Below are positions 1 through 5,540 of a stretch of DNA of 5,540 nucleotides, piece by piece (positions within the stretch are counted from its first letter, which is position 1; each line of letters starts with the position of its first letter). The stretch comes from Phycisphaerales bacterium (GTDB lineage: Bacteria > Planctomycetota > Phycisphaerae > Phycisphaerales > UBA1924). The notes beneath the pieces are model-generated. The model was not told the origin of the DNA. It was given only the letters and a program-made list of their open reading frames with translations, and did no database searches. The translations under genes were made by a program, and so were the position numbers. The stretch spans positions 1 to 5,540 of the forward strand of contig JALOQT010000084.1 in NCBI GenBank assembly GCA_025453375.1. Reading direction: 5' to 3'.

Positions 1-37
1 TTCAGCCCCGCACTGCCGCACACATCGTCACGAGAAC

Positions 38-69
38 ATTTGGCCATTTGGCCATTTGCTAATTTGGCC
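38..69. repeat. Short tandem array of four 8-bp ATTTGGCC units
   Basis: Four consecutive 8-bp units in one phase: ATTTGGCC at 38-45, ATTTGGCC at 46-53, a degenerate ATTTGCTA at 54-61, and ATTTGGCC at 62-69. Each intact copy, with the base that follows, contains the palindrome TGGCCA. The array is much more AT-rich than its surroundings and starts about 11 bases beyond the stop codon of the minus-strand kinase gene, so it lies in that gene's 3' flank. The periodicity is read directly. Its role is unknown: a simple-sequence repeat is the plain explanation, and a protein-binding array or part of a 3' transcript end is possible. Positions 1-37 show nothing I can name. Confidence 0.7.
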
Positions 70-80
70 ATGTGCGCTCG

Positions 81-1022
81 TCACACATTGATCATCTTGG
101 CAAACTGCTTGGACCGCTTGGCAATCTCCGCCTTCTTCAACGTCTTGAGCCGATCCAGGCTGAACGCCTCGATGTTGAAGCTCGCCATCACCGTGCCCAT
201 CGCCGCCGCCTTGCGCAGCGTGTCCAGCTTCGTCGGCGTGCGCGCCCCCTTGCTCGCGAGGTACCCCATCAACCCGCCCGCAAACGTGTCGCCCGCGCCC
301 GTCGGGTCCACGACCTTCTCCGCCGGATACGCCGGCAACGCCGCGATCCCGTCATGATGAATGATCAGCGACCCGTGCTCGCCCTTCTTGACGACCACAA
401 ACTTCAGCCCCTTCTTGCTGCCCTTGGCCCCGCCAAAGTCGTTGAGGATGTGTCGCGCCGCCGTCACCGGGTTCTTCTTGCCCGTAAACAGCTCCGCCTC
501 GTCATAGTTCAGCACCAGGCCATCGATCTGACGCAGCAGCGCCTCAAGTTCCTTCCGCGCCGTGTTGATCCACAGGTCCATCGTGTCGGCCACCGCCAGC
601 GTCCGCTTCGGGAAGCTGCTCAGCAACTGCGCCTGCACACCCGGGTGCGTGTTGGCCAGGAACACAAACTTCGAATCCGCAAACGTCCCCGGCACCACCG
701 GCGGCGCCTCGGCCAGCACCCCCAGCTCCGTAAACAGCGTGTCACGCGAGTTCATGTCCTCGCGATACTTCCCGCCCCACGCAAACGTCTTGGAGTTCGG
801 CCGAACCTCCAGCCCGCGCGTGTCAATCGCCTTGTACCCCTTGAGGAACTTGGCAAACGACGGCGGAAAATCACCCCCCACCGCCGCCACCAGCCGCACC
901 TTGCCGAAGAACGACGCCGCCACCGAGAAGTACGTCGCGCTCCCCCCCAGGATCTTCTCCGCGCTGCTGGTCGGAGTCACAACCGTGTCAATGCCAATAG
1001 TGCCGGTGACAATCAGTGCCAT
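81..1022 (-). CDS. PfkB/ribokinase-family carbohydrate or nucleoside kinase
   Basis: Cytosolic ATP-dependent kinase of the PfkB (ribokinase-like) superfamily, 313 residues, a normal full length for the family. The start is taken as the ATG at 1022-1020 because the protein then begins directly with the first beta strand (MALIVTGTIGID). The reading frame stays open upstream to 1148, but that extension is Arg/Gly/Ala-rich and unlike any PfkB N-terminus. Visible motifs are the N-terminal substrate-side glycines GGSATYFS (residues 26-33), VAAVGGDF (45-52), NYDEAELFTG (172-181), VVVKKGEHGSL (209-219), and the signature DPTGAGDTFAGG (239-250). In that signature the GAGD loop supplies the anion hole and Asp245 should be the catalytic base. 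The C-terminus is Lys-rich. No strong Shine-Dalgarno lies before the start. The gene is divergent from metH with 274 bases between. The substrate cannot be read from sequence; ribose-like sugars and adenosine are the main options. Family is near certain, substrate open. Confidence 0.93.
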   Translation of the reverse strand: MALIVTGTIGIDTVVTPTSSAEKILGGSATYFSVAASFFGKVRLVAAVGGDFPPSFAKFLKGYKAIDTRGLEVRPNSKTFAWGGKYREDMNSRDTLFTELGVLAEAPPVVPGTFADSKFVFLANTHPGVQAQLLSSFPKRTLAVADTMDLWINTARKELEALLRQIDGLVLNYDEAELFTGKKNPVTAARHILNDFGGAKGSKKGLKFVVVKKGEHGSLIIHHDGIAALPAYPAEKVVDPTGAGDTFAGGLMGYLASKGARTPTKLDTLRKAAAMGTVMASFNIEAFSLDRLKTLKKAEIAKRSKQFAKMINV

Positions 1023-1120
1023 AGGCCGCCAGAGTAGCGCCAGCGCCCAGCCCTCGGCACGCTCGCCCGCCTTCCCCGCACGCCGCCCCGTCCGAGAACC
1101 CGCCACCCCGTCGCAAGCCC

Positions 1121-1140
1121 GCCCCAAGCCTGCCCCAAGC
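1121..1140. repeat. Imperfect direct repeat of GCCCCAAGC, 11-bp spacing
   Basis: The 9-mer GCCCCAAGC occurs at 1121-1129 and again at 1132-1140, one DNA helical turn apart. A weaker relative (GCAAGCCC) precedes it at 1113-1120. It lies in the divergent spacer, about 100 bases upstream of the kinase start and about 80 bases upstream of the candidate metH promoter. Helical-turn spacing suits a regulator-binding tandem site, but the region is C-rich and low in complexity, so chance is a fair explanation. Confidence 0.35.
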
Positions 1141-1166
1141 GCGCTCAAGATTTCCCAGTTTCACAC

Positions 1167-1209
1167 CCCCTCTTGCCCGACTCACTACCCCCACCCGCCG
1201 ATAGAGGGG
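1167..1209. repeat. Inverted repeat CCCCTCT-N29-AGAGGGG upstream of the metH promoter
   Basis: A perfect 7-bp inverted repeat: CCCCTCT at 1167-1173 and its reverse complement AGAGGGG at 1203-1209, separated by 29 bases. The right arm ends nine bases before the candidate -35 hexamer of metH. The arms are directly visible. A split operator or an extruded hairpin is possible, though the long C-rich spacer makes a stable structure less likely. Confidence 0.3.
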
Positions 1210-1217
1210 ATTGGCAC

Positions 1218-1246
1218 TTGCCCCGCCCGCTGGGGTGTGTTACCAT
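1218..1246 (+). promoter_or_regulatory. Candidate sigma70-type extended -10 promoter for metH
   Basis: TTGCCC at 1218-1223 serves as a -35 element and TACCAT at 1241-1246 as a -10 element, with a 17-base spacer and a TG at 1238-1239 in the extended -10 position. Each hexamer matches the consensus at 4 of 6 positions. Transcription would start near 1252-1254 and leave a leader of about 45 bases before the metH ATG. The leader holds a small hairpin: ATCCG at 1249-1253 pairs with CGGAT at 1260-1264. An overlapping sigma54-like reading is given under findings. No start-site data exist here, so this is pattern-based. Confidence 0.4.
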
Positions 1247-1281
1247 TCATCCGCATAGACGGATAAAGCCTGTCGGTTCTT

Positions 1282-1296
1282 CTCCGCGGAGTTTTC
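1282..1296 (+). promoter_or_regulatory. metH ribosome binding site inside a 10-bp palindrome
   Basis: GGAG at 1288-1291 lies five bases before the ATG at 1297 and fixes the metH start. It is the right half of the perfect palindrome CTCCGCGGAG (1282-1291), so the Shine-Dalgarno sits next to its own complement CTCC. As a folded RNA only about three base pairs could form around the central CGCG, which is weak. As DNA it is a symmetric site that a dimeric protein could bind. The ribosome-site role is well supported; any operator role is speculative. Confidence 0.65.
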
Positions 1297-4200
1297 ATGT
1301 CCAGCCGATTCCTCGATCTCGCCCGCCGACGCGTCCTCATCCTCGACGGGGCGATGGGCACCAGCATCTTCAACAAAAACCTCTCCGTCGAGCATGACTA
1401 CTGCGGCTGCGAAAACTGCACCGACATCCTCGTCCGCACGCGCCCCGATGTCATCCAGGAGATCCACGAATCCTTCCTCCTCGCCGGCGCCGACTGCGTC
1501 GAGACCGATTCCTTCGGCGCCAATAAACTCGTCCTGGCCGAGTTTGACCTCACCCCCGAGACGCGCTCGCTCAACAAAATGGCCGCCGAGGTCGCCCGCG
1601 CTGCCTGCGATAAGCACAGCACCCAAGACAAGCCACGCTTCGTCCTGGGCAGCATGGGCCCAGGCACACGTCTGATCACCCTCGGCAACACCTCCTGGGC
1701 CGACATGCTCGACTCCTACGCCGAGCAGGCCCGAGGCCTCCTCGATGGCGGCGTCGATGCCTTCATCATCGAAACCTGCCAGGACCTTCTCCAGGTCAAG
1801 TGCGCCGTCAACGCCATCCTGCTGGCCCTCTCCGAGCGCGGCAAGACCGCGCTGGACGTGCCCATCATGGTCAGCGTCACCATCGAAACCACCGGCACCA
1901 TGCTCCTGGGCACCAGCATCGAAGGCGCCGCCGCCGCCCTGAAGCGCTACCCCATCATGAGCCTGGGGCTGAACTGCGCCACAGGCCCCGCCGAAATGGC
2001 CGACCACGTCGGCTATCTGGGCAAGCACTGGGGCGCCAGCGCCACCAGCGGCGGCCTCGGCGCGCCGCTCGTCTCAGTCGTCCCCAACGCCGGTCTGCCC
2101 GTCCTGATCAACGGCCGCACCGAATACCCCCTCGCCCCGCAGCCCTTCGTCGAGGCGATGCTCAAGTTCGTCGAAGCCCACGGCGCCAGCCTCGTCGGCG
2201 GGTGCTGCGGCACCACGCCCGAGCACATCAAACTGCTCAATGACGCCGTCGGCGGACGCGACATCCTCCCCGCCGGCGCCGCCGCCCGCAGCAGCAGGAG
2301 CATCCTCCTGCCCGCCAAAGTCGAGCCCGATCCGGCCATCACCAGCCTCTACGGCGCTACGCCCTATCGCCAGGATAACTCCATCCTCATCATCGGCGAA
2401 CGCTGCAACGCCTCGGGCAGCAAGAAGTTCAAGCAGCTCCTCGAAGCCGAGGACTGGGACGGCATCGTCAGCCTCGCCCGCGAGCAGGTCCGCCATGATT
2501 CCGCCCACGTCCTGGACGTCAACGTCGACTACGCCGGGCGCGACAACGCCCGCGACATGGCCGAAGTCGTCAAGCGCGTCGTCCGCCAGGTTGACGTGCC
2601 CCTGATGCTCGACAGCACCCAGACCAAAACCCTCGAAGCCGGCCTGAAGCACGCCCCCGGCGCCTGCATCATCAACAGCGCCAACTTCGAGGAGGGCGAC
2701 CACAAGTTCGACGAAATCTGCCACCTCGCCAAGACCTACGGCGCAGGCCTGGTCATCGGCTCGATCGACGAAGACAAAGAAGCCAGCATGGCCCGCACCG
2801 CCGATCGCAAGCTCGCCATCGCGCAGCGCGGCTTTGATCGCGCCACCAAAGTCCATGGCCTCGCCCCCGCCGATGTCATGTTCGACCCGCTCGTCCTGCC
2901 CATCTCCACCGGCATGGCCAGCGACCGGCGCAGCGGCCTGGAAACCATCGAAGGCGTCCGCGCCATCACCAAAGCCCTGCCCCAGTGCCAGACCACCGTC
3001 GGCCTCAGCAACGTCAGTTTCGGCCTCAAGCCCCAGGCACGCATCGTCCTCAACAGTGCCTTCCTGCACGAACTGCAGGAAGCCGGCCTGACCAGCGCCA
3101 TCCTGCACTTCTCCAAGATCCTCCCCAAGAACAAGATCCCCACCGAGCAGTGGGACGCCGCGATGGACCTGATCTACGACCGGCGCGACACCGCCGCCGG
3201 TGGCACCGGCCTGCCCATCGGCGTCACCGATCCGAAGTTTGACCCGCTGGCCCGCTTCGTCGATCTCTTCAAGGACGCCGAAGCCGCCGGCGCCGCCAAG
3301 AAGGAAAAGAAACTCCTGACCCTCGAGGAGCGCCTCGCCGCGCACATCGTCGATGGCGAAAAGGAAGGCCTCGTCAGCACGCTCGAAGAAGCCCGCACCA
3401 AGTACTCACCGCTGGAGATCATCAACGATCACCTGCTCGCCGGCATGAAGACCGTCGGCGACCTCTTCGGCTCCGGCCAGATGCAGTTGCCCTTCGTGCT
3501 GCAAAGCGCCGAAGTGATGAAGATGGCCGTCGCCCACCTCCAGCAATACATGGAGAAGGTCGCCGGCCAGAGCAAGGGCAGCATCGTCCTGGCCACCGTC
3601 AAGGGTGACGTGCACGACATCGGCAAGAACCTCGTCGATATCATCCTCTCCAACAACGGCTACACCGTTCACAACATCGGCATCAAGCAGCCCATCAGCG
3701 ACATCATCAAAGCCTGGCGCGAAACCAAGGCCGACGCCGTCGGCATGAGCGGCCTGCTGGTCAAGAGCGTCACCGTCATGGAGGAAAACCTCCACGAACT
3801 CAACACCCTGGGCATCGATGTCCCCATCCTCCTCGGCGGCGCCGCCCTCACGCGCCACTACTGCGAAGGCCACCTCCGCGGCATCTACAAAGGCCAGGTC
3901 TTCTACGGCAAGGACGCCTTCGAAGGCCTCCGCACCATGGACATGCTCAAGGCCGACAAGACCAGCGACCTGATCAGCGAAATCAACGAGCGCCTCGGCA
4001 AGCGCACGGCGGCTGAAGAAGTCATCGCCCGCTCCAAGGCCGACAGCGCCAAGAAGATCGAAGCCTTCGAGCAGGCCAAGGCCCTCAGCGCCTCAGGCGC
4101 CGCCACCTCCGTCGCCGTCATCGAACGCAGCGACGTGCGGACGGATGTCGTCGTCCCCGCCCCGCCCTTCTGGGGCTCGCGCGTCGTCAAGGACATCGAC

Positions 4201-4998
4201 CTGGATCTGGTCTACCCGTTCATCAACACCGTCGCGCTCTATCGCGGCCAGTGGCAGTTCAAGCAAGGCGCCCTCAGCGACGAAGACTTCGAGCACCAGA
4301 TTCAGGACACCGTCGGCCCGATCTTCACGCGCCTCAAGGCCCAGTGCAAGGCCGAAGCCGTCCTGCAGCCCGCCGTCGTCTACGGCTACTTCCCCTGCAA
4401 CAGCGACGGCAACGACCTGATCATCTGGGACCCGCAGGACTTCACCCCCGGCGCCCTGGCCCTCAAGCCCGGCGTGCGCACGCCGCGCGAAATCGAACGC
4501 TTCGTCTTCCCGCGCCAGGCCACCCGCAAACGCCTCTGCATCAGCGACTACTTCAAGCCCGCGCCATCCAGCGGCGGCACCGGCGAGTTTGACGTCCTGC
4601 CCATGCACTGCGTCACCGTCGGCAAGTCCGCCACCGCCGCCGCACACAAGCTCTACCAGGCCAACGCCTACAGCGAATATCTCTACATGCACGGCATCGG
4701 CGTCGAAACCGCCGAAGCCCTCGCCGAACTCTGGCACAAACGCATCCGCCAGGAACTGGGCATCGCCAACGACGACTCCCCACGCATCCGCGACCTCTTC
4801 ACCCAGAAGTATCGCGGCAGCCGCTACTCCTTCGGCTACCCCGCCTGCCCGGACATGAGCGATCAGGACAAACTCTTCCGCCTCCTGGACCCCGCACGCA
4901 TCGACTGCACCCTGACTGACAACTGGCAGATCGACCCGGAACAAAGCACCAGCGCCATCGTCGTCCACCACCCCGAAGCCAAATACTTCAACGTCTGA
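1297..4998 (+). CDS. metH: Cobalamin-dependent methionine synthase (5-methyltetrahydrofolate-homocysteine methyltransferase)
   Basis: Cytosolic enzyme that moves a methyl group from 5-methyltetrahydrofolate to homocysteine through methylcobalamin, giving methionine and tetrahydrofolate. It has 1233 residues, close to the E. coli enzyme, with all four modules in order. The homocysteine domain (about 1-325) carries zinc ligands Cys227 (GLNCATGP) and Cys303/Cys304 (GGCCG). The folate TIM barrel (about 360-640) shows IGERCNASGS, DVNVDYAGRD, LMLDST and FDPLVLPISTG. The cobalamin cap and binding module (about 675-890) has the base-off motif DVHDIG at 771-776, with His773 as the lower cobalt ligand; Ser818 and Ser824 line up with E. 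coli Ser804 and Ser810. The S-adenosylmethionine reactivation domain (about 945-1233) has YGYFPCNSDGND, Arg1176 and GYPACPD. A Lys/Glu/Ala-rich linker spans about 890-945. The start is supported by GGAG five bases upstream. I saw no frameshift or missing key residue. Two minor oddities are a CxCxxC cluster at 36-41 and Cys370 in GERCN, where Thr is common. No cobalamin or SAM riboswitch is visible upstream. Confidence 0.98.
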   Translation: MSSRFLDLARRRVLILDGAMGTSIFNKNLSVEHDYCGCENCTDILVRTRPDVIQEIHESFLLAGADCVETDSFGANKLVLAEFDLTPETRSLNKMAAEVARAACDKHSTQDKPRFVLGSMGPGTRLITLGNTSWADMLDSYAEQARGLLDGGVDAFIIETCQDLLQVKCAVNAILLALSERGKTALDVPIMVSVTIETTGTMLLGTSIEGAAAALKRYPIMSLGLNCATGPAEMADHVGYLGKHWGASATSGGLGAPLVSVVPNAGLPVLINGRTEYPLAPQPFVEAMLKFVEAHGASLVGGCCGTTPEHIKLLNDAVGGRDILPAGAAARSSRSILLPAKVEPDPAITSLYGATPYRQDNSILIIGERCNASGSKKFKQLLEAEDWDGIVSLAREQVRHDSAHVLDVNVDYAGRDNARDMAEVVKRVVRQVDVPLMLDSTQTKTLEAGLKHAPGACIINSANFEEGDHKFDEICHLAKTYGAGLVIGSIDEDKEASMARTADRKLAIAQRGFDRATKVHGLAPADVMFDPLVLPISTGMASDRRSGLETIEGVRAITKALPQCQTTVGLSNVSFGLKPQARIVLNSAFLHELQEAGLTSAILHFSKILPKNKIPTEQWDAAMDLIYDRRDTAAGGTGLPIGVTDPKFDPLARFVDLFKDAEAAGAAKKEKKLLTLEERLAAHIVDGEKEGLVSTLEEARTKYSPLEIINDHLLAGMKTVGDLFGSGQMQLPFVLQSAEVMKMAVAHLQQYMEKVAGQSKGSIVLATVKGDVHDIGKNLVDIILSNNGYTVHNIGIKQPISDIIKAWRETKADAVGMSGLLVKSVTVMEENLHELNTLGIDVPILLGGAALTRHYCEGHLRGIYKGQVFYGKDAFEGLRTMDMLKADKTSDLISEINERLGKRTAAEEVIARSKADSAKKIEAFEQAKALSASGAATSVAVIERSDVRTDVVVPAPPFWGSRVVKDIDLDLVYPFINTVALYRGQWQFKQGALSDEDFEHQIQDTVGPIFTRLKAQCKAEAVLQPAVVYGYFPCNSDGNDLIIWDPQDFTPGALALKPGVRTPREIERFVFPRQATRKRLCISDYFKPAPSSGGTGEFDVLPMHCVTVGKSATAAAHKLYQANAYSEYLYMHGIGVETAEALAELWHKRIRQELGIANDDSPRIRDLFTQKYRGSRYSFGYPACPDMSDQDKLFRLLDPARIDCTLTDNWQIDPEQSTSAIVVHHPEAKYFNV

Positions 4999-5017
4999 CG
5001 AACCACCCGCTCTACGA

Positions 5018-5043
5018 CCCTTCTCCCGCGTGGCGCGAGAAAG
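5018..5043. repeat. Decayed half-copy of the downstream palindromic repeat
   Basis: The 12-mer CCCTTCTCCCGC at 5018-5029 recurs exactly at 5079-5090, the left arm of the large hairpin. Here the right arm is imperfect: CGCG (5027-5030) pairs with CGCG (5034-5037) and TTCT (5021-5024) with AGAA (5038-5041), leaving two unpaired C. It looks like a degraded copy of the same repeat 20 bases after the metH stop codon. The shared 12-mer is direct observation; common origin is inference. Confidence 0.5.
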
Positions 5044-5075
5044 ACTCCGGCGATTCGCTCGTCCTCGTCCCACCA

Positions 5076-5152
5076 CACCCCTTCTCCCGCCCTGGGGGGG
5101 CGGGAGAAGGTGCCGTCCGCGGCGTCCAGCCGCAGGGCGGCGGATGAGGGTG
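5076..5152. repeat. Two-hairpin palindromic intergenic repeat element (REP-like)
   Basis: A 77-bp unit bounded by the inverted ends CACCC (5076-5080) and GGGTG (5148-5152). Inside are two adjacent hairpins. The first has a perfect 13-bp stem (5080-5092 with 5098-5110). The second has GCCGTCC (5112-5118) pairing with GGGCGGC (5135-5141), including one G-U pair, then GCGGC (5119-5123) pairing with GCCGC (5129-5133) around a five-base loop, with A5134 bulged. On the minus strand it starts CACCCTCATCCG and contains ACCTTCTCCC. That layout recalls dispersed intergenic palindromic repeats seen in several high-GC bacterial groups. Membership in such a family is from memory and needs a genome-wide search. 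Confidence 0.65.
5080..5110. terminator. Strong hairpin between convergent genes, possible two-way terminator
   Basis: A perfect 13-bp GC-rich stem (CCTTCTCCCGCCC with its complement) closes a five-base TGGGG loop, 81 bases after the metH stop and 63 bases after the end of the minus-strand gene. Its place between convergent genes fits transcript termination or 3'-end protection for both. No run of T follows on either strand, so it is not a textbook intrinsic terminator. It may simply be part of the repeat element. Confidence 0.45.
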
Positions 5153-5173
5153 CATCTCCTCGTCACTCGTCAC

Positions 5174-5540
5174 TCACGGCCTGCCAAACCCCCGATACCC
5201 CCGCCCCACAAACACCGGCCTGCCCCGCTTGCCCTCACCAGCCAGCCCCGGCGCCGGCTCGACGCGCTCAAACGCGCGTCGCCACACGTTCCCCTCAGCA
5301 TCCCCGCCGATCAGGATCGCATCGCGCCCCGCCAGCGCCTTGTCGCCAAGGTCCGCATCGGCCCAGTAATCCTGCTGCACCATTCTCCCGCCGGTCTGCC
5401 GGCTCGCGGCGTACGTCACCGGTCTCCCCGGCAAGTAAAACCGAATCCGCGATGCACGCCCATAGTGCGTGCTGATCACCATCGGCTCCGTCGCAGGCTC
5501 CCCGCGCGCCAGGCGCTCCGCCCGCAGCGCCACAAGCCGC
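5174..5540 (-). CDS. C-terminal part of a probable GT39/ArnT-like membrane glycosyltransferase (5' end outside window)
   Basis: The frame is open to the right window edge, so only the last 121 residues are present. The first visible codons (Arg, Leu, then Val from a GTG at 5533) are taken as interior, not as a start. The fragment has no membrane helix and looks like a soluble C-terminal domain. It contains a strand-like MVISTHYGRAS segment, then RFYLPGRPVTY, then GGRMVQQDYW, then GRDAILIGG, and ends Gly/Arg-rich. In GT39-type glycosyltransferases (PMT/ArnT family), which use lipid-linked sugars outside the membrane, the tail often has a similar FYLPGRP...R-x-x-Q-YDLW arrangement. This resemblance is from memory, and the catalytic N-terminal membrane region is not in view. 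The gene is convergent with metH. Codons are mostly G-ending, like the other minus-strand gene. Confidence 0.55.
   Translation of the reverse strand, partial: RLVALRAERLARGEPATEPMVISTHYGRASRIRFYLPGRPVTYAASRQTGGRMVQQDYWADADLGDKALAGRDAILIGGDAEGNVWRRAFERVEPAPGLAGEGKRGRPVFVGRGYRGFGRP

Noticed and set aside
72..1037. Plus-strand frame of 321 codons opposite the kinase
   Set aside because: It is Arg/His/Leu-rich with no domain, and fully explained as the complement of a clear PfkB gene.
1023..1148. In-frame upstream extension of the kinase by 42 residues
   Set aside because: It is Arg/Gly/Ala-rich low-complexity sequence with no PfkB resemblance. The conserved first strand starts exactly at the ATG at 1022.
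1215..1239. Imperfect hairpin CCCC-N7-GGGG with outer CAC/GTG overlapping the promoter
   Set aside because: Short arms in a C-rich region with unequal internal gaps. It is likely chance and not needed to explain the promoter.
1023..1296. Cobalamin, SAM or SAH riboswitch upstream of metH
   Set aside because: I looked for B12-box-like, SAM-I and SAH core motifs and saw none. The likely leader is only about 45 bases, too short for these classes. A covariance-model search would settle it.
2074..3345. Long antisense reading frame of 423 codons inside metH
   Set aside because: High GC with C-ending metH codons suppresses stops on the opposite strand. The product is Gly/Ala/Asp-rich with no recognisable domain, so it is a shadow of metH.
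4093..5166. Long antisense reading frame of 357 codons over the metH 3' end and the spacer
   Set aside because: Most of it mirrors metH codons and it runs through the palindromic repeat. No domain is recognisable and the composition is typical of a shadow frame.
5159..5173. Tandem CTCGTCA repeat next to the glycosyltransferase stop codon
   Set aside because: Only two 7-bp copies (5159-5165 and 5166-5172), too short to distinguish from chance.
5534..5540. GTG at 5533 as the true start of the right-hand gene
   Set aside because: The frame stays open to the window edge and the fragment looks like the tail of a larger protein, so it is treated as a 5'-truncated gene.

Overview
The window is a GC-rich bacterial chromosomal segment, about two thirds G+C by eye. 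It carries two complete genes and the 3' end of a third. It reads as ordinary core-metabolism DNA. I see no mobile element, phage gene, CRISPR array, tRNA, rRNA or defence system. The MetH sequence style and the kinase and GT39-like neighbours suggest a Planctomycetota-type organism, possibly Phycisphaerae. That assignment rests on remembered protein resemblance and is an inference.

Layout from left to right. Positions 1-80 lie downstream of the kinase and contain a short AT-richer array of four 8-bp units. Positions 81-1022 (minus strand) encode a PfkB/ribokinase-family kinase of 313 residues. Positions 1023-1296 are a divergent intergenic region with a candidate extended -10 promoter for metH, several small inverted and direct repeats, and a Shine-Dalgarno sequence inside a perfect 10-bp palindrome. 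Positions 1297-4998 (plus strand) encode a complete cobalamin-dependent methionine synthase, MetH, of 1233 residues with all four modules. Positions 4999-5173 separate two convergent genes. They hold a 77-bp two-hairpin palindromic element that may act as a two-way terminator, plus a decayed half-copy of the same motif. Positions 5174-5540 (minus strand) are the C-terminal end of a gene that runs off the right edge, probably a GT39/ArnT-like membrane glycosyltransferase.

How the genes may relate. MetH remethylates homocysteine to methionine using 5-methyltetrahydrofolate, which feeds the S-adenosylmethionine cycle. The divergent PfkB kinase has no assigned substrate. Adenosine, which is released when S-adenosylhomocysteine is broken down, is one candidate that would tie it to MetH, but the sequence alone does not prove this. 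The glycosyltransferase tail looks unrelated to either.

The most striking global signal is strand-dependent codon use. Plus-strand metH strongly prefers C-ending codons, while both minus-strand genes prefer G-ending codons. The whole plus strand is therefore C-rich whichever strand is coding, as expected from a strong replication-strand GC skew. The best local signal is the two-hairpin palindromic repeat after metH. I found no convincing previously undescribed biological system.
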